Shown here in pieces: positions 35,864-39,365 of a stretch of 39,365 bases of DNA (positions are counted from its first letter, which is position 1; every line of letters starts with the position of its first letter). A program made the translations under genes and the position numbers. Source of the stretch: an uncultured Candidatus Saccharibacteria bacterium. GTDB taxonomy: Bacteria > Patescibacteriota > Saccharimonadia > Saccharimonadales > Saccharimonadaceae. The notes beneath the pieces were generated by a model. It was not told where the DNA came from. It saw nothing but the letters and a program-made list of their open reading frames with translations, and made no database searches. The stretch is taken from assembly GCA_947307445.1 (NCBI GenBank), contig CAMZJD010000004.1, positions 1 through 39,365 of the forward strand. Direction: 5' to 3'.

Positions 35864-38338
35864 TTATTCTTTAGCGATGCTTAAGCTAAACTTGCCTTTT
35901 TTAAAGTCAACCTTAGCAATGTCGCCCTTATTGAGCTTCTCTTGCAAGATATAATCTGCAATTAATGTTTCGAGTTCGTCTTCGATTTCGCGGCGAAGCG
36001 GGCGGGCACCGTTCTTGGTGTCGTAGCCCTTGCTAATCAGTTGCTTCTTGGCAGCATCAGTTAGTTGTAAACCAATTGATTTGCCGGCCAGACGCTTCTT
36101 GAGGTTTTCAATCATGTTCGTAAAGATACGATCAACATCCTTTTCGCTCAAAGCATTGAAGGTAATAATCGCATCAAAACGGTTCACGAGTTCCGGACGC
36201 AATAATTTGCGTAAAGCCTTCATGGCGGATGCCTCATTCGCAGCGTGCTCTGTTTCAAGCGCCTTCGCATCTTTCTTGGTTTTTACAGCGAAGCCCATTT
36301 CAGACTCGCGGTACATTTCTTCGGCACCGAGATTGCTAGTCAAAATCACAATTGAGTTGTTGAATTTTACTTTCGTACCCTGTCCGTCCGTGAGCGTGCC
36401 ATCTTCAAGAATTTGCAATAAAATGTTAAAGACATCTGGGTGAGCTTTTTCAATCTCATCAAACAGCACAACAGAATATGGCTTGCGACGTATCTGCTCG
36501 GTGAGCTTACCGCCATCTTCGTAACCAACATAACCAGCTGGTGCGCCAACGAGACGAGCGACGTTATGTTTTTCGCCAAATTCAGACATATCGATTTTGA
36601 TTAGTGAATCTTCGCCGCCAAACACCTCGCGCGCGATGACTTTGGCAAGCTCGGTTTTACCGACGCCAGTTGGCCCCATGAAGATAAATGAGCCAATCGG
36701 ACGGCGCGGATCACTAATACCAGAGCGGCCACGACGAATTGCCTTACTCACGGCTTTGATGGCATCATCTTGGCCGATGATGTCTTTGCTTAAATGTTTT
36801 TCTAGATTTACGAGAATCTCTTGTTCGGAGCCATGAACGCGACTGACTGGAATACCAGTCTTGAGACTAATTGCCGTGGCGAGATCTTCGGAACTAACGG
36901 CCGGCGTTTTGTCCACGTCTTTATTGGCCTTTTCGAGTTTCTTAATTTCTTCTTCGACCTGCGCAGCACGCGTTTTATACATGGCAGCTTTTTCATAATC
37001 TTCTTTTTCGGCCGCAGCTTCAATTTTACCTTCCAAATCAGCCAGCTCAATCTTGCATTTCTTGTATTCGCCGCCGCCTTTTTTGTCGAGCGTGACGCGC
37101 GCAATAGCGCTAGCTTCGTCAATGACGTCTATGACTTTATCCGGCATAAAACGGTCAGAAATGTAGCGTTGTGAAAGTGTGATGGCTTCTTCTAGAATTT
37201 CATCCGATATTACCACTTGGTGGTAGTTTTCATAGTGTTTCTTGATACCTTTCAAGATGCGCAGTGTAATAGTTGGCGATGGCTCATTCACCATGACGGT
37301 CTGGAAACGACGCGCCAAAGCTTTGTCTTTTTCTATATTCTTGCGATATTCATCAAGTGTGGTGGCACCAATTAAACGCATAGAGTTGCGAGCGAGCGCT
37401 GGTTTTAGAATGTTGGCTGCATCCATGCTGCCTTCGGCGGAGCCCGCGCCGGCTAGTAAGTGCAACTCATCAATAAATAGAATGACCGATTCGTCGCTTA
37501 CGGCTTCGTCAATGATGCCCTTAATGCGCTCTTCAAATTCGCCACGGAATTTGGTGCCGGCGACTACCGAACTAAGGTCAACTTGGTAAATACGTTTACC
37601 AATCAGCTTGCCCGGCACATCGTTCTTGGCCACGCGAGTAGCTAAGCCTTCCACGATGGCGGTCTTACCAACACCGGCTTCACCAATTAAAACTGGATTA
37701 CTTTTTGTGCGACGGCAAAGCACCGTAATGGCCCGCTCAATTTCCTGCTCGCGACCAATTACGGTATCGAGCTTACCATCTTTGGCCATTTGCGTCAGAT
37801 CGGTACCAAATTTTGATAACCAGCGGAAACTGGTACGTTTACCGGCTTTGCGTTTTTGCGCCTCAATCTTCGCCTCACTTGCTTGTTGTTCGACAAGGCT
37901 TTCAATGTTTTCGGCGAGTTGTTCCGTATCAACATCGAGCTGAGTTAGAAGTACCATTGCGCGAGAATTCGGTTGGCGTAGCATTGCGTAAATAATATGC
38001 TCAGTGCCAACAATGTCAAGGCCGTTTTCGCGGGCATAATTAAGAGAAATACGCAAAGTTAAAACCGTAGCTTCTGAGAGAGACATCATTGCCATCGGTG
38101 CGGCTGGGACATCTACAGCTACTTTGCCCTGGGCACGTTCAAGCTGATCAATATCGATACCCTGCTCTTGTAACAACTTTGCGCCGGTCGAAGTATCTTG
38201 AGCCATAATCCCCATCAAGAGATGCTCGGTGCCCATATACCCTTGGTTATAACGCTTACTAAACAAATCAGCCTTCTGCAGCGCAAAACGAGCGTTCTCG
38301 CTGAGGTGGCCCATGATTTCATTGAATTCGTCTACCAT
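35864..38338 (-). CDS. clpC: ATP-dependent Clp protease ATP-binding subunit ClpC
   Basis: Clp_N repeats, [18 protein letters not shown]-like segment, [16 protein letters not shown]-terminal D2. Confidence 0.95.
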   Translation of the reverse strand: MVDEFNEIMGHLSENARFALQKADLFSKRYNQGYMGTEHLLMGIMAQDTSTGAKLLQEQGIDIDQLERAQGKVAVDVPAAPMAMMSLSEATVLTLRISLNYARENGLDIVGTEHIIYAMLRQPNSRAMVLLTQLDVDTEQLAENIESLVEQQASEAKIEAQKRKAGKRTSFRWLSKFGTDLTQMAKDGKLDTVIGREQEIERAITVLCRRTKSNPVLIGEAGVGKTAIVEGLATRVAKNDVPGKLIGKRIYQVDLSSVVAGTKFRGEFEERIKGIIDEAVSDESVILFIDELHLLAGAGSAEGSMDAANILKPALARNSMRLIGATTLDEYRKNIEKDKALARRFQTVMVNEPSPTITLRILKGIKKHYENYHQVVISDEILEEAITLSQRYISDRFMPDKVIDVIDEASAIARVTLDKKGGGEYKKCKIELADLEGKIEAAAEKEDYEKAAMYKTRAAQVEEEIKKLEKANKDVDKTPAVSSEDLATAISLKTGIPVSRVHGSEQEILVNLEKHLSKDIIGQDDAIKAVSKAIRRGRSGISDPRRPIGSFIFMGPTGVGKTELAKVIAREVFGGEDSLIKIDMSEFGEKHNVARLVGAPAGYVGYEDGGKLTEQIRRKPYSVVLFDEIEKAHPDVFNILLQILEDGTLTDGQGTKVKFNNSIVILTSNLGAEEMYRESEMGFAVKTKKDAKALETEHAANEASAMKALRKLLRPELVNRFDAIITFNALSEKDVDRIFTNMIENLKKRLAGKSIGLQLTDAAKKQLISKGYDTKNGARPLRREIEDELETLIADYILQEKLNKGDIAKVDFKKGKFSLSIAKE

Positions 38339-38356
38339 AAAAATAATTGTAGACGA

Positions 38357-38383
38357 TTAGCACTCGGAATGCAAGAGTGCTAA
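38357..38383. promoter_or_regulatory. Perfect CIRCE (HrcA operator) at clpC promoter
   Basis: TTAGCACTC-GGAATGCAA-GAGTGCTAA; minus-strand TTGCAT-17-TACAAT overlaps it. Confidence 0.95.
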
Positions 38384-38394
38384 AAATAATATTT

Positions 38395-38808
38395 TTATTT
38401 AATCTTTTCTAGATCGCCATGGACGAAAATAGGATCAAAACCCATAATCTCGTCGTACATAGGACCGGGGAAAATATCGTTTTCGAGAAAGATTTTCTTA
38501 TGTTCGCGATGAGCAATATATAACTCAATTAATGCTGCGCCACCAACATAACCTTTCGTGTTATGTTTGTCGTAATTCAACAGATAGATGGCTTCGCACC
38601 ATTTCCCAACTCGCTCTTCGCTGTCTTCAAACAACTTACGGATAAGTTTTACGTGAGCATCGTGACTTTCTTGCCAGGTACGTTCTTCGAGACCGGGGTC
38701 CTCGACAGTAGATGGCAACATCACCTCATGGCCAAGCTCTTCTAGTCTCTCCTTTATAGCGGGCAGCTTATCCCAAAAACTACTGGAAGCCGCGACGAAT
38801 ACCTTCAT
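38395..38808 (-). CDS. Nucleoside 2-deoxyribosyltransferase-like protein (paralog 2)
   Basis: MKVFVAASSSF...LGHEVMLP...YVGGAALIELYIA; related to the adjacent ORF. Confidence 0.6.
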   Translation of the reverse strand: MKVFVAASSSFWDKLPAIKERLEELGHEVMLPSTVEDPGLEERTWQESHDAHVKLIRKLFEDSEERVGKWCEAIYLLNYDKHNTKGYVGGAALIELYIAHREHKKIFLENDIFPGPMYDEIMGFDPIFVHGDLEKIK

Positions 38809-39219
38809 TTATTTGATTTCCGTTAACTTTTCGTTTAACTCTATAACGTCAAAAGCTAGGATTTCGTCATTAATATACGGCATATCCGGCAAAGGATGAT
38901 ACGTATAGATTGGTAATTGGCGCGAATAAGCGTAGCCCATCTCGAGGAAAGTATTAGCACCAATGTAATTCTCTATGCCCTTCTTTGTAAAATTGCAGAC
39001 TAAAATCGCATCGGATTGATCAATTTTGGTAAAATGTGCGCGCATGGCATCATAGCCGTTTTCGTGTTTGGCAGCAACAGGATCAAAATCTGGACGCTCA
39101 ATTGCGCGGACTTCGATACCATGCGGTAATAAGACCTCGTGGCCAAGTTTCTTTAGTTTTTTAGCAATTTCGTGAACCTCATTAACAAAGCTAAGGCTAC
39201 AGCAGATACAAATCTTCAT
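38809..39219 (-). CDS. Nucleoside 2-deoxyribosyltransferase-like protein (paralog 1)
   Basis: MKICICCSLSF...LGHEVLLP...YIGANTFLEMGYA; GGAG overlapping end of ligA. Confidence 0.6.
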   Translation of the reverse strand: MKICICCSLSFVNEVHEIAKKLKKLGHEVLLPHGIEVRAIERPDFDPVAAKHENGYDAMRAHFTKIDQSDAILVCNFTKKGIENYIGANTFLEMGYAYSRQLPIYTYHPLPDMPYINDEILAFDVIELNEKLTEIK

Positions 39220-39365
39220 CTATTCTCCTATAATCTCTAAAAATTTTGTTTCATCGATAACTTCGGTGCCGTATTTGGCGGCTTTGGCAAGTTTGGATTG
39301 GCCAGTATTATGGCCAGCCACGAGGTAACTGGTATTTTTTACAACGCTGCTGTGGAATTCTCCGC
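39220..39365 (-). CDS. ligA: NAD-dependent DNA ligase, C-terminal BRCT fragment (truncated by window)
   Basis: Minus reading GEFHSSVVKNTSYLVAGHNTGQSKLAKAAKYGTEVIDETKFLEIIGE*. Confidence 0.85.
   Translation of the reverse strand, partial: GEFHSSVVKNTSYLVAGHNTGQSKLAKAAKYGTEVIDETKFLEIIGE

Noticed and set aside
1-39365. CRISPR arrays, tRNA/rRNA genes, transposases, phage or classical defence islands
   Set aside because: No direct-repeat/spacer pattern, no tRNA T-loop/CCA-type signatures seen by eye, and no mobile-element proteins among the ORFs. A tRNAscan/Infernal run would be decisive.
1-39365. UGA reassigned to glycine (code 25)
   Set aside because: All core genes are full length with TGA read as stop, and I saw no in-frame TGA interrupting conserved domains; absence of TGA is reported instead.

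Overview
This is a gene-dense 39 kb chromosomal core segment. It most resembles a Patescibacteria/CPR genome, probably Candidatus Saccharibacteria (inferred from gene content and protein style; not checked by search). I support 34 coding regions, two of them truncated by the window: rpoB (minus, 1-100) and ligA (minus, 39220-39365). Most are minus-strand housekeeping genes: khpA, rpsP, rnc, a NUDIX hydrolase, nusB, rpmF, leuS, a PIN/TRAM protein, ldh, dprA, lysS, greA, proS, ftsK, pnp, rpsO, radA, clpP and clpC. Surface or membrane genes are a class B sortase, PBP1A, a DUF2207 protein, an ABC exporter and an HExxH protein. I saw no tRNA, rRNA, CRISPR array, transposon or phage. The main signals beyond annotation are: (1) a recurrent TGn-TATAAT-like box 6-7 nt upstream of start codons, implying widespread leaderless mRNAs; (2) no TGA stop codon in 34 genes; (3) near-identical TTGACT-17-TAWAAT plus-strand promoters followed by a stem-loop at the predicted +1, driving three monocistronic cassettes (an orphan protein, a small alarmone synthetase, a lipoprotein) and one orphan promoter with no gene; (4) CIRCE operators on both clpP and clpC, each with the -35 box inside the operator; (5) a tandem pair of nucleoside-deoxyribosyltransferase-like genes coupled to ligA. 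No single obviously new multi-gene system is proven. The transcription/translation signals and the small plus-strand cassettes are the best leads.
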